Shown piece by piece: positions 1 to 11,916 of a stretch of DNA of 64,000 bases. A program made the position numbers and the translations under genes. The notes under the pieces are model-generated. The model was not told the origin of the DNA, made no database searches, and saw only the letters and a program-made list of their open reading frames with translations. Position 1 is the stretch's first letter, and every line of letters begins with the position of its first letter. This DNA comes from Amorphophallus konjac (Eukaryota > Streptophyta > Magnoliopsida > Alismatales > Araceae), in contig CM040121.1 of NCBI GenBank assembly GCA_022559845.1, positions 513,402,566-513,466,565 of the forward strand, given 5' to 3'.

Positions 1-484
1 AAGAAGAAAGTTACCAACAAAAGAGAAGCATGTTAAGAGGGCAAAGTCCCCGCAGGAAAAATCCTGGTCGTAAGCATGCGTGAATAAGGAAAAAAAGAGC
101 AACAAAATTTCCCTAAGTCGAAGACCGAACCCCAATAGGCATTAGGGCAAGGGAAGGAAAGTTTCCCAAATCTCGGAAACCTCTCGTGAGCTTCCTCAAC
201 TTATTCTTCACTTCTCCCTCCATGGTAGGTTATAAGCTCAAAGGATGGCGAGGACCTACTGAGAAGGATGGGCTACGAGAGAATATGAGTAAAGGCACAA
301 GTCAATAAGCACGTTGACCCTTCGTTAAATCTTTCAAGAAAGATTAATGAATTTAAGATAGTGATTGTGTAAGGTTTAAGACCCTTGTACTATGCTCAGC
401 CTCATTAAAAACAAAAAAAAGCAAAAGCAAAAAAGCAAAAACAAAACAAACAAAAATAAACAAAACAAACAAAAAATATTTTTC
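1..484. other. Non-coding, old repeat-derived sequence
   Basis: No ORF, RNA gene or terminal repeat was recognised. The sequence ends in an A-rich stretch (about 400-480) just before the first hairpin array. It probably belongs to the same old element as the PMD gene, but no LTR end was found in it. Confidence 0.4.
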
Positions 485-488
485 TTAA

Positions 489-697
489 TTAACGCCTCCA
501 TCAGCAGGCGTCATTTCCATAATTCACGACTTCCCTAATGTCGTCATTTTCAAATAAAGAGAAAAAATGGTTTTTAAATTCACGCCCGCTTCAGTGGGCG
601 TCATTTCATCAATTAACGGCTTTGTCAATGTCGTCATTTTACATTTTTTTTTAAAAATGATTGTTTTCAATCAACGCCCGTGTGCGAGGGCGTCATT
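489..697. repeat. Hairpin array A (five units)
   Basis: Five short inverted repeats follow one another: ACGCCT/AGGCGT (492-513), ACGAC/GTCGT (526-544), ACGCCC/GGGCGT (582-603), a weaker ACGGC/GTCGT unit (615-635) and ACGCCC/GGGCGT (674-693). Units usually start AATT or TTCA and end TCATTT. GCCC-type and GAC-type arms alternate. The array lies downstream of the minus-strand PMD gene. The same family recurs at 3795-4303, 14213-14664, 33656-33843, 35007-35304, 52249-52327 and 60627-60705. Confidence 0.85.
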
Positions 698-1095
698 TTT
701 CAAAACGAAAAGAAAAAAAAAGAGAAGAAGAAAATGAAAAAAAAGAACAAAAAAGCCCACTGCTTTCCATCTCGTATGCTTGATTACATTTTTATGTGAG
801 CATCTTTTATTTTAAGTTTACATCTGTGTGCTTGCATGTTGCATTTTCTAATATATTTTTGTTATTTGCCTTTTATTAATTAGAGGCTTGGCCCCTTGAC
901 CCGTCAACAAGGTCAAAGTAGTGACAATCCCTTGCTTATTGAGCAAGGGGCCAAGCCGAACAGATGAATTAATCTATTTATCTAAGTGTGAACTACATGT
1001 ACAGGGCAAGAACGAAAAGGAAAGAAAAGAAAAGAAAGAAAAACAACGCAAGTACACAAGTGCTCAACTGCTAAAGGTAACTTAGGTAACAAAAA

Positions 1096-1147
<52 letters not shown>

Positions 1148-1311
1148 ATGAATATCTGAGTACAAGTGTGAGGGTAGAGGAGTACAAGTAAGTCTCTCTC
1201 TCAGTGCTCGCCTCCACCCTCCTCTCTCCTGCTCTCTACCTCACCCTCGTCGTCCCGACGAGGCGCTCGTGGAGGGGGAATGGACCCCCGAGAAGTAGCT
1301 GGAGCTCGAGC
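698..1311. other. Non-coding 3' flank with compound inverted repeat and (TA)n
   Basis: There is no coding content. A perfect 14-bp inverted repeat joins 885-898 and 944-957. A second hairpin with arms CCCTTGCT and AGCAAGGG is nested inside its right half (about 929-949). A (TA)n microsatellite fills about 1100-1145. The PMD pseudogene on the minus strand ends just to the right, at 1312. Confidence 0.7.
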
Positions 1312-3771
1312 CTACTCCTCTGCCTCGATCCTCTGCCGGAGAGAGGAACCCGCCACGAAGGTAGAACTGGTAAACGCGTACCCCGCAGCCCGCGCCCGGT
1401 CCCAACCTCGCTGGAGGCGCTCCTCTGTCGCCCATAGCCGTTCCTGAGTAACGGCTAGCTGAGTCCTCAAGTCCGCAAGCTCCCGCTCGCATGCTGCCAG
1501 CTGCTCCCGCTCCCGGGCGTGCTCCCTCCGCTCTACGTCGAGGAGGTCTCTCAGCTCTATCACGTCCTAGGGTAGCTCCTCTCGCTGCCTCAAGGCCCCC
1601 TCGAGCTCCGTGACTCGCTACTCGCGGATGGCCAGCTCCGTCCCGACTAGTGCAGCCTGAGTAAGCGCCGCCTGTAGCTCTGTGGTATGCAATCAATCAA
1701 ACAAATCATCAGTTTCACATTTAATTCAATTTCATAGACAACTAAAATAAATTGTTATTAACTTACCCGGGTAGCCAATGCGCGTTGTCCTGCCTCGATG
1801 TAGGTGAGCGAGGCTCGGAGCTCCTCAGTCTGTAAAACACAATTTTCATGAACATGCATAATAAAATATGATCAAATGCATTTTGAGTTTGAGGTTAAGC
1901 TTACCCGTGTGGCGAGGTCGCGCTCCGCTGCCTCAGCCCAAGCAACCGCTCCAGCCAGCTGCTCTGCTAGTGCAGTCGTCTCTACACTAGGCCCTCTCGA
2001 GCTGGAGGCTCCTTCGATCTCTCTCACCGCTGCTCCCTGCTGGGCACGCTGCATTCATTAAGATTGTTAGTGGCTAATCATCAATAATTCAGAAAATCAT
2101 TTGCATATAGATAATTAAGCACTCACCAGTGTCTCCAGGTCTGCCCGTGTGGCGGCCAGCTGGGCCTCAAGGCTGTGGAGGTGGACCTGCATGTCCATCG
2201 CCGCTATGTCCCGTGCATCCTGCATTCATCACACATATCAGTCGCATAATAGGCATATAACATTTGCAATTAATTAAAAGTAAGTGCATTCATACATACC
2301 CCTAAGACCCTCATCTGGGGTCGGTCGGCTTAAACCTCCCAGTAGCGTCGGAGGTACTCGGAGCTGTCCGCTGCCTGGGAAGTGACTCGGGTCCCGCCGC
2401 GCTGCCAATCGGCGTACTGGTCTGGGAACTGGACTCTCCAGTCAGTCACCTTCGTGCGACCGCTCGTCTTCTTGCCAATCCCTCTAGGCTCTCCTACCAC
2501 GACCCACTCCTGGTGTAGGCCGAGGGTCCTCATGACCAGCCTGAGCCGTAGAGGCTCGATCTCATTCAGGCAATGAACCCAAAGCTCATGCCGAAAGCGA
2601 GGTCGGCCCGCTACGACCCAGGGCTGGCCCTCGTCGGTCATGCCCTTGTAGGGTCTCCACACCATCTGCATTCGCAAACATGCATATCATACATTATTCA
2701 TATGCATTTCATAAAGCATGAAATTAAAGGAAATTGCATCATATCTAACAAACGTACCAGTGAGGCGGGGTAGTCGCGGAACTCCCGTTGTAGCACTCGC
2801 AACTCATAGGCGAGTGGCGCTCCACTCACGTACGGTAGCCAACGCCGTGCTAAGGGGAACGATCCCTCATCCCCGGGTCGAGGGTCAGAACACCCCATCG
2901 TCATGTATAGGTGGCCCCACACCTGTGTCCATGCATTACCTTAGTAAGCGTTCATATGCATAAGCATTCAAAAAAAAAGAAAGAAAGAAAGAAAAATGCA
3001 TACCTGAAGAAAAGGTGAGAAGCCACTGACAGTCGTCTCTCGACCTGTCCCCGTGGACAAGTCGGCCATCAAGTGCGCCAGTAGGGCGGCTCCCCAAGCG
3101 TACCTGCTGATGCTCTCCATGTCCTCGAGAATCCCTAAGAATCGGTAGTTGATGATGTCGCCCTTTGTGCCGAGTAGTAACCTCCCGAGCATCAAGAACA
3201 GGAATCTCCTCAGATCTCGATCCACTCTCTCTCTCTGGGTCGGGTCCTGGTAGTAGACGGTCCTAGCTCTCCCAATCAGCCTCTGCGAGAACTGTTCCAG
3301 AGACTCTCTCGACCTCTGCCTAGAATCTCCCAACCCCATAGATATGGTAAGGTTGGTGCGGTAGATGGTCCTACACTCACTAGGCGTCCCTGCTATGGTC
3401 TCTAAACCTAGCAGCCTCTGATCCAACTCGCTATAGTCGGGTAGGGTGATCCCGCTCACAGCCTCAGCATCTACCCTCAACCCAGTGATCCTAGCAACAT
3501 CCTCTAGACTAGGAACCATGTGACCCCACGACATCAAGAATGCCAGGCTAGTCCTATCCCATCTCTCCCTAAGAACTTGGATCAAGGGTAGGTTAGGTCT
3601 CATAGGCTCTATGCTAAGGAAGGGTCCGAACCCCATGGCATCTACCCTATCCCTCTGGAAATATGGAAGCCCATAGTACGTAGCCCGAACCTGGACCCAG
3701 GAGATCGGAGTCCTCATCAAACCCGGCCAACCAAAAAAGAACATTCTGATTTGAGTTTCATGGATATTCAT
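1312..3771 (-). pseudogene. Plant mobile domain (PMD) protein with coiled-coil tail, pseudogenised
   Basis: A seven-exon gene is reconstructed from GT-AG sites: 3771-3004, 2922-2758, 2665-2300, 2219-2127, 2048-1905, 1829-1767 and 1677-1312. Every exon length is a multiple of three and all junctions are phase 0, giving about 654 codons. Exons 1-3 look like the PMD fold (MAIN/MAIL1-like, aminotransferase-like family): WDRTSLAFLMSWGHMVPSLE in exon 1 and HELWVHCLNEIEPLRLRLVM in exon 3. Exons 4-7 encode an Ala/Glu/Arg-rich coiled coil. Three in-frame stops break it: TAA at 2332-2330, TAG at 1620-1618 and TAG at 1569-1567, each explained by C to T in a CAA or CAG codon. PMD genes are known passengers of plant Ty3 and Mutator elements; the hairpin arrays on both sides suggest it belongs to the Tat-like element whose LTR lies at 34877. 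The start Met at 3771 is uncertain; an upstream exon is possible. Confidence 0.8.
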
Positions 3772-3794
3772 GTGTTGTTTTGTTCTCTGTTTGA

Positions 3795-4303
3795 ATTGAC
3801 GACCTGCCTTTGGTCGTTACTTGGTTAATTGACGCCCCTATGAGGGGCGATACTTCAAAATGTGTTTTGATGATTATTATGCGTAATTTGAATTGACGAC
3901 CAACCCTGAGTCGTTATTTGTTTAAGTAACGCCCCTGTGGGGGGCGCCGTTTTGAAGATTAGTTTCGGTCTCAGAAATTTTAATTGTGATAGTTTTTAAC
4001 TGACGACCTCCCGTGTGGCCGTTGTATGATGAATTGACGCCCCGGTGGGGGGCGTTGTTTTCTGGGGTGTTTTAAAATAACAACAGTGCACGAAATAAAA
4101 ATAAAACAGAGAGATATATCAATAAAAGAAATGGCATGGAAATTAACAGCATGATAATTAAACATGATAGTTTTAAAATGACAACATGCTGCAGGGCGTG
4201 GTTTCATGAATTATCCATTTTCAAAAATTAAAAAAATGATTTAAATTAACGACCCGAAGGGGGTCGTTGTTTGAATTGACGGCACCCATTGGGGCGTCAT
4301 TTA
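3795..4303. repeat. Hairpin array B (eight alternating units)
   Basis: Eight units start at about 3795, 3827, 3891, 3926, 4000, 4032, 4247 and 4275. GACGACC/GGTCGTT and GACGCCC/GGGCGTT units alternate strictly, each preceded by AATT or similar and followed by a T-rich link. Loops are 4-9 nt. The change from A in the left arm to C is matched by T to G in the right arm, so pairing is kept. The array sits between the acidic ORF and the PMD exons on the minus strand. Confidence 0.88.
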
Positions 4304-4465
4304 ACTGTCTCTGGTTTTCCATTTATCCCTTCACCGAGGGCTATGGAAATTGATTAAAAATGAAAATAAATTAAAATTGGAGGGGCTAGGGGCACCTACC
4401 TTGCTGCGTTCTGGTGCTAGCAACCCTCCACGGAGGGGTTGGCGTGGCTGACGGGGCTGGCGTGG

Positions 4466-4815
4466 TCACCGTGGCCGCCGTGGTCGAGGGACCGTCGTCG
4501 CCACCGGTGGTTCCCCTTCTTCTTCTTCCCATTCTTCTTCCTCTCTTTCTTCTTCTTCTCCTTCTTCTTCTTCATCATCTTCCTCCTCATCGTCATCATC
4601 ATCCTCGTCATCTTCTTCTTCGTCTTCACCTTCATCTTCATCTCCACAGTCTCCATCATTTTCTCCTTCTTCTCCGTTGGCCTCTTCTTCTTCTCCACCG
4701 TGCTCCACCGCCGGAGGGTCTTCGGCCGCCGCAGGAGGGGCCTCCTCCACGGCGTGCTCGTTGTCGCCCAGGTCCACCACCTCGGGGGCGGTGACCCTTT
4801 GGCATTTGTAAGCAC
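4466..4815 (-). pseudogene. Acidic Asp/Glu-rich ORF split by the Sirevirus-like insertion
   Basis: The minus strand encodes Cys/Pro/Ala-rich residues, then a run of about 60 mostly Glu and Asp residues, then a basic Pro/Arg end with a stop at 4466. Its first codons lie on the far side of the copia element: an ATG at 14067-14065 reads in frame through 14053 and, once the duplicated target is removed, into 4815. The original protein was about 120 residues. Its function is unknown; such acidic tracts occur in chromatin proteins, but that is only an analogy. A good splice donor (AAG then GTAGGTG) at about 4402 lies just past the stop, so it may once have been a first exon of the PMD transcript. 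Confidence 0.55.
4811..4815. repeat. Target-site duplication of copia element, left copy
   Basis: AGCAC lies left of the element and AGCGC right of it (14053-14057). One transition separates them, which suits an older insertion. Confidence 0.8.
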
Positions 4816-6977
4816 TGTTGTGCCCCTTGTGCCATGATGATATTGTGTAGTTTTGATGATAGCAAACACTATGAGTCATGTCAGATTAGAATATATAGAT
4901 GTTCTGCATGTAATCTCTACATACATGGTTCAATGCATAGTTTTATTTTTCAGTATACATAGTCTGTGCATACTTTGTTTACACATTAAACGTCGATGCA
5001 TGTACATTGCATCTGTCGGGTCTATACATCGCTGCATGCTATCAAGTCTATACAACCTCCGTTGTTTCACTCAACCAAGTCAGTACACTCGACCAAGTCA
5101 GTGCAAGCACTATTCATCCATTAGCTCAGTTCGCAGCTAAGTCAGTATAGTCCGTGTTCTTCATGCATGTACATAGTCAGTGCATCTTTTTGCATCGTTG
5201 TGCTTCACGCATACACATAGTCAGTGCATCTTTTTGCATCGTTGTGCTTCACGCATACACATAGTCCGTGTAACTCTTGGTGCTGCAAGAACACAAGTCT
5301 GTACAACCCTTGTTGATACGAGCAGTTAAGTTCGTGCATAGTTTCATTGGGTCTGTGCATTATGCATTCATGTTTAAACTCCAGGCACAACTAGTTGGTG
5401 CATTATCTTGTTCCATGCACACAAAAGTTTGTACACTTCTCGGTGGCATGCCTGAGCATTTCTCTTTTAATGTGCATACTTTCCTATATGCATATTGCAT
5501 TACACGCCATCAAGTCTGCACATTCTTTTTGATTTCATGCATACACAAAGTCAGTGCATACTTAGTCACCATGTTCGTGCAACTCCTGTTGCAGCATGAA
5601 CTCAAGTCTGTACAACTTTTGTTGCTGCACGCGACTAACTCAGTGCATGTGTGCATCTTTCTCAACAAAGTCTGTACATTCTTCGATGGCATGTCTGTGC
5701 ATCTCTTGTACAGTGCACACAAAGTCTGTACATTTTTTTGTGGCATGTCTGTGCATCTCTTGTTTCATACATACATAAAGTTCGTGCATGAATATCAAGT
5801 CTACACACGGTTACCTTGATGACTTAGCAAGTCTATACATTCTCGAACCAACTATGTGCATCTTTCTACTATCCTCATATTGCTTCTAACAAATATTAAG
5901 TCTGACACTGGCAGGATATTTGCTCGAGGAGTTTAAGAAAGGCACGTGATCCAATAACAATCCTCATTCCAAGATGCTGCCACGTGGACTCATACTCATC
6001 CAGATTCTGACAAGTGGCGAGTGTCTCCTGAAGCTTCTAAGTTGGAGCGCTCCCTCCACATGCCTAGGGCAAGACTACGTAAACTCCATCTGATAGAGGA
6101 TAAATAATCTGTTTCCTGCAATCAAGAAGAGATCTCTCCGGCAGAAGAAGAGTAGAGGAGGAGAGTGTTCGAAAAAGAAAGAGTGAGCAGTAAAGAAGAA
6201 GAAGAAGAAGAAGAAGAAGAAAGAGAGATCAAGATTTTAGAAGAAGAAGAAGAGAGTCATCTGAAGCTTTGTCTCTACTGGACCGTGGATCAAATCCAGG
6301 CCAGTCAGCTCTTTGAGAGCCACTTTGTGTTTTATCGTCTACAGCTTTCTGTCGGTGTGTTTTATCATCTTTTGTTTTCATTTGAACTCTATTTCAAGCT
6401 GTTAGTCAGCAGAGCTAAGCTGTATTGCTCAGCGTTGCAGAGGAGTATTCCTCTGGTCAGCAAGCTGTGTTGCTCAGTGGGCGAGGTGGATACCTCAGAC
6501 AGCAAGCTGTGTTGCTCAGCGGTTGTAGGCAAGCTGTGAGGCCCAGTGGTTTAAGCTGTGTATCAGCAGGAATCCACACTCAGGTTTGAGTGTGGGGTGG
6601 ATGTAGGTCTGGAGGACCGAACCACCTAAAATTTCTTGTGTTCTGTGGTTTGCATGTTTTTTTATCTATCTCGGTTAGATCAATGCGTAGGCCGATCATT
6701 TGTTCTTTATCTCTGGCTTGTGGTTGCTGTGCACATCGATTGTTTGATCTCAGCCTCGTGAGAGCTACGTGATCACACGTTCTGTCACCTAGCTGTTCTG
6801 CTGAGGTGTATATTTCAGTTTGTTTGTCCAACTTCTGTTTAGTGTGAAGTGCTGTCAAGTTACTCGAAATACTGCTTCAAAAGGCTTAACTCTGATTGCT
6901 TAAAAGTGTCAAGTGAGCGAAATTTTAAAAGAGGGATTCATTCACCCCCCTCTGAATCCATCACACCGGTCCCAACA
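4816..6977 (+). repeat. 5' LTR of Sirevirus-like element
   Basis: The LTR is 2162 bp and starts TGTTGTGCC, with CCCAACA at its end. It has three zones: a 5' half packed with a degenerate AGTCTGTGCA motif (about 4960-5870), a GA-rich stretch with (GAA)n (6150-6260), and a 3' part without ORFs of note. A TATA-like GATAAATAATC occurs at about 6098 and could mark the promoter. Confidence 0.9.
4960..5870 (+). repeat. LTR motif array, consensus AAGTCTGTGCAT
   Basis: At least two dozen diverged copies of A(A/G)GTC(T/A/C)GT(G/A)CA occur about every 30-36 bp, often followed by TTGTT and an ATGCA word. TGTACA and TGCA words inside each unit are palindromic. The same array is present in the 3' LTR (about 12060-12945). 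Sirevirus LTRs are known to carry repeated palindromic motifs upstream of the promoter, so a regulatory role is plausible but not shown here. Confidence 0.8.
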
Positions 6978-6979
6978 AT

Positions 6980-6991
6980 TGGTATCAGAGC
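6980..6991 (+). promoter_or_regulatory. Primer-binding site, initiator-Met tRNA
   Basis: TGGTATCAGAGC lies two bases after the 5' LTR end. This is the standard plant copia primer site. Confidence 0.95.
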
Positions 6992-7089
6992 GGTCACTGA
7001 TTCATCAGATCCAACGATCTGCAGTGGATCCTGCTATTTCCGGTGCCTTGATTGATTGTGTAGATTGTCTAGCATCTCGTTTAATTGTC

Positions 7090-9772
7090 ATGGATTCTGT
7101 GCCTGAAGTTCCAATGTTCGATGGATTGTGTTTCTCTGACTGGCATAGAGAGTTTAGGGATTACATGAATTTCGTAGATTCAAATCTGCTGATTTTGATT
7201 GAACATGGACCTTATGATATACCAGTGAATAAGTCAGACTGGAATATTGGTCACGAGTTGATGAATACTGAAAATAGAAAAGCCCTGAAAATGTTGAAAG
7301 GGGCTATAAGGGCTAATGTACTTTCATGTGTGACTAAGTGCAGGAATGCAAAGGTGTTGATGGATGAGCTGATCCTCAGATATGGTGAAGAGAACCATAA
7401 GGGCCTTATGACAAAGGATCAAAGCAGTGATCAGTCTGATGACTTTTCATCAAAGGTAAACTCCGAACCAAACAAAATTCATTGGATGAACTGATTGAGA
7501 TGCATGATAATTTGCTTGACAGTTATAAATCTTATAAACGTGAAATGAAAGAGATGAAAAAGGCCATGTTGCATGAAATTAGAGAGTTGAAATGTGAAAA
7601 CGCCAACCTAAAAGGAAGTCTAAAAATAAGTGAAAATTCATGCAATAAATGTGATTATGTTAAAACATTAAATAATGATCTCCTATCTGAACTTAGGCTG
7701 CAAGAGCAACAAGTTGTGTCTCTTAAAGGAGAGATAGAAGATCTGAGGAATAGAAATTCGGAACTTGAGTTGCATGAACAACAATTGATTGAAAATCTGA
7801 AAGCTATGAATCAAGATAGTTTGATTGAAGAAAATTGCAAATTGAAAGATCAAAACAAAAGACTAATGGTTCTGAACACTGTCATGTCAGAAAAATGGAT
7901 ATCTATTGAAAAAGGGAAATGCACGTAAAGGAAGTTGATGCTGATAAGGAACAAAAACTTGTACATGAAATTGAAACTCTGAAGAGCCTAAATGATGCAC
8001 TGCATCAACAGATCATTTCCTGTGAAACTGAAATTGCAAGTTATGAATTAAGCATTACTTCCTTGAACTCTGAAATTCAGGATCTTAAAAATTCACTGAC
8101 CAAATTTGTTCAAGGAAAAGATAACCAAAACAAGATCCTCGGTGTTAAAATAAATTTTCAAAAGGAAGATGTACATATTTCCTCTGTAGAGTCAAGCTGC
8201 AACAAATGCTCGGTTCTGCGAGAACGTAATGAGGAACTCTACAGTGAAAATGAATGGTTGAATAAACAAATTGCCTCATTTAAAGAGGATCACAAAAATT
8301 TGCTTGATGAGAAAATTAAAGTAGATGAAAGAAAAGAGGAACAAATTGAGAAACTGGAGTTGATGTCCAGTAATGAAAAATGTGATGAAGAAGCTAAGAA
8401 GCTGACCAAAGAAAACACTGAACTGAAAGCTGAAGTTGAAAAATTAAAGTGGTTAAATACTGGTTTGTCTAAAAAACTTCTCACCATAGAAAAAGGAAAA
8501 ACTGTCCGTGATGAGGAATCATAAATTTTAAATAATCTGGAACAAGAAATTGAGAAGTATAAAACTGCAAACAAAGTTCTAAGCTAATGTGTTAATTGCA
8601 GTGAACAGGAGATAGCTAGTTATGAACTTCACATTGCTTCTTTGGAAGATAAAATTCATGATCTGGAAAACTCAGCATCCGAGTCCGCTAAAAATAAAGG
8701 AAAAATGAAAGTTGTCATGAAAGGAGAGGATGATAATTCAAGAAGGGGGATAAGTTGTAGTTCTGATGTTAAGGAAATTACTAGAAACCAGTTACACACA
8801 ACTTTTGTGCGAAGCTCTGATCTAGCTGGTACCTCAAATCAATCCCCAAAACAAAGTAAAGGTCAGAAATCACCTTCATCATCTGAATTTCAGTTCAAGG
8901 TTGGGAAGAATGAAAAACAAACAAAAATTGTTAAGAATAATCAGAAATTGAAGAAGAAAAGTCAAACGAAGGAGGTAAAGACTGTTCCTGTTCATGCCCT
9001 AAAATCTGCTAGCTCGGTTGAATCTGATGGGTCAATGCACACTGCTCATGCCCATTTTGCTCATTCACATGCATCCAGTCAATCTGTTAGTAACCATGCC
9101 GCCAGGAAATCACAGGTGTCATGTCATTACTGTGGTAGGCATGGTCATTACATGGATGACTGTAGTGAAATGAAAAATGATGATATGATACATAATACAT
9201 TTTTTTATAAATCATCATCATAACCCCAAAAGAAACGGGTTTGCTTCAAACCAACACATCATCTGTTATAACTGTAACAGACGGGGTCATAAAGCTGTTG
9301 AGTGTTGGTTTGGGTCTTCATGGGGAAACAATGACTCAAGAGGCAAGCACCTAAGGTGCTTCGAGTGTGGGAAGCATGGCCATACAGTCAAAGACTGTTG
9401 GCATGCCCAAGGAAGCCATGTTAATGATAAATTTTTTAAATTCTCTGCCAAAAGACCTGTGAACTTTTCATGTTTTAACTGTGGCAAGTCAGGTCACAAG
9501 TATGCTGAATGTTGGTTGTCAGATAATAGGAAATAAAATGTCCATGCGAATAGTAGGAAACTTCATGCTCATAATCATAAGTCTCAAGCTGATGTGCATC
9601 ATAGGACCAGAAAACATGCTGTCTTATGCAGATATTGTGGTAGAATTGGACATTCCATGACTAATTGTCATTTGATGGACTTTGATGACAATGTTGCTAA
9701 AAGATTGTTTAGAACACCTGTTAGGGCTAATACAGGACCCAAGGCGGCTTGGGTTCCTGCAGGATCGAAATG
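7090..9772 (+). pseudogene. gag: Copia (Sirevirus-type) gag with coiled coils and five zinc knuckles, broken
   Basis: The reading frame starts at ATG 7090 with a gag-like N-terminus (VPMFDGLCFSDWHREF), then hundreds of residues of Leu/Glu/Lys coiled coil, then CCHC knuckles (C-x2-C-x4-H-x4-C) near 9122, 9264, 9353, 9470 and 9630. The frame ends GPKAAWVPAGSK and a stop at 9770-9772. Damage: frameshifts near 7475 and 7917, stops TAA at 8522 and 8585, and another break near 9223. A long gag with coiled coil is characteristic of Sireviruses. Gag normally forms the particle and binds RNA; this copy cannot be translated whole. Confidence 0.88.
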
Positions 9773-11916
9773 ATTGTCTTGCTGCAGGTGTGCCTTGGAA
9801 GCTGATGAATAAAGGGGTTAATAATCCAAGGCACTCAAGAATGTAACCCCCAAGGTCCTACACTTTAGGTTAGTTCTGAAAACTCCGTTTAAATTCTATC
9901 TTATGAATTTGTGTGCTCCAGATGCTTGCATATCATGACAATTCCGTTTGATGAATGCATTATGCATCCTTGTTATGATACATATTTGTCAAATTCCCTG
10001 CATAATGATATATGCATATAGTCAGGGGGAGTTTGCATGTCCTTGCACCATATAGTTAATTGCATTGCATGTCCTTTATATTGAAAAATCCAAAAAGGGT
10101 TGATTTATTGCATCTAGATAGGGGGAGCATTTGAGACTCATTAGTCTTCCACATCCTGAACCATTCAAATCCAGTCACTCAAATCTTTCTCGAGTTGAAC
10201 TAGACTTCATTGTTGTCAAGCTGATCTATATGTATTCCAGACTCAGCTACTGAAATTGATTCTGCTCTGCATATATTTGATGCTCTTCTCTCCTGCTATC
10301 ATTTGCTCTACCAGCTTGCACCTATCAAAAGCTGGTCTGATTAATCTGGTTCTTGTTCCAGGAATGATAAGTTGTTCAGTAGCATTGATTGGACTGATCT
10401 GAGATTCTTATGTTGTGTACCATGTTTTTGTCTGATTTTTTAAAAGAAATTCCTATCATATAGGTTCAAGAATGTCTACAAATTCAGACTGATATAAGTA
10501 TTAATGTGTTCTTAGATTTGCATTCAAATATATTGAAAGTATCTGAATGATGAGTTTTAATAAATTTTAACCAACTGTGTCTTGGATACCCTAGACTCAA
10601 TCATCTGTAATCTGAAAATGTGATATCTAGGCTACTTTGGTAGTGATTCATAGAGTGAGTATTGTCTTTAAACATTAACCTGAAAAAATGTTGACTAAAA
10701 GGACACTGAATTCAGAGCAATGACTTGGTCACTGATAAACTGGATACTCTATTAATGAAATAGAGTAATTCTATGCCATGAAGTACCATAGCTATCTCTG
10801 GTGAAAATCTATTGAAAAATCTGACAGAGCAATAGCATATCTGTGTTGAGTAACTGGGGAGTCTGGCCTCTAATCAAGGTGTCTCCTCATGTAAAAAAAC
10901 ACTTCTATTGCTAACTCTGCTCTCGAAGTTGAGAGGCAATGAAAGTTATGACACTAAGTAACTGGGTCACCTCACCTAAGACGTGTTGTGCCTCATGTTG
11001 AAAGGTGTTGATCAACTTAAATTGCTCAGGAAAAATGATGTGCTGATTAAAAAGTAAATATTTTGCAACAACAGTCAACTCTTGTTCTTGTAAGGGTGTC
11101 TAATCTCAATACTGCTCTATGTGACTCTCAAAGGAGTCATCGAGTTCATTTGAGTAAGATGGAAGATGGTTGTTCTTGAGTACTGCTTGACTAATTGGTT
11201 CACCTTTATTAAAACCTACCTTCAGATATGAGTATTGAATTTAATTGACAAATCTGGTATACATCATGGTTAAATCAGTTGGGTCATGTCGATTAATTCA
11301 TAATCCCCTATGATAGGAGAGTCTCTCCTTATGAAGAGTTATTACTGTGGTACCTGCCATACATTTTCCTCTGATCAGGTTCACCTGTGACAACTTATTC
11401 ATCATGTCAACTCACCTGTTGAAAATCCTGTGCCTTACTTGCTGTTATTTACTCCTACCCTTGGCTACATCTGCTTCATTTACATCATTATTTCACTCTC
11501 CACACTGTTGGAATCTTCCATCTTGTTTCTGTATCCCTGACGAATGACTCTCTTTCACTTGCATTGTTCTGCCCATACAAATGTAAGGTGTGCCATAATC
11601 AATTTTGCTTTAGAATTCTTGTGGTGGTGGATTCCAGATTGATTCATTGGATAACCAGAGTTCATCCCTGTGGATACATCCTGTGCTTGCATTTTCGATT
11701 CTTTTCATGCTCTCAGGGGGAGTTCTGGGCATTATATTCATGATTATGTCAAAGGGGGAGGACTGTATTACACAAGGGGGAGAATAGGTTCATGCATTAT
11801 ATTATTTTTCACGCAAACTACCTTCTTTTTGATGAAGTCAAAGGGGGAGAATAGTTTGACATGAGCAAGTGTGACTCATAATCTTATAGTGTTGCCATCA
11901 TCAAAAAGGGAGAGAT
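9773..11916 (+). other. Non-coding interior of copia element with multiplied polypurine tracts
   Basis: No pol-like peptide was found. AGGGGGAG occurs at 10024, 10120, 11715, 11753, 11775 and 11842, and the functional polypurine tract AAAAAGGGAGAGAT abuts the 3' LTR at 11903-11916. Clustered copies of this tract before the 3' LTR are a known Sirevirus trait. The rest is AT-rich with short broken frames. Confidence 0.8.

Noticed and set aside
3795..4303. CRISPR-like look of regularly spaced palindromic repeats
   Set aside because: Units are degenerate, spacers are AT-rich and not unique, there are no cas genes, and the DNA is plant.
4417..4869. Basic and Ser/Thr/Leu-rich frames opposite and beside the acidic ORF
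   Set aside because: Shadow frames of a GAA/GAT-type trinucleotide stretch.
5277..5819. 180-codon frame in the copia LTR, repeated at 12377-12922
   Set aside because: It follows the LTR motif array and appears in both LTRs; composition is repeat-driven.
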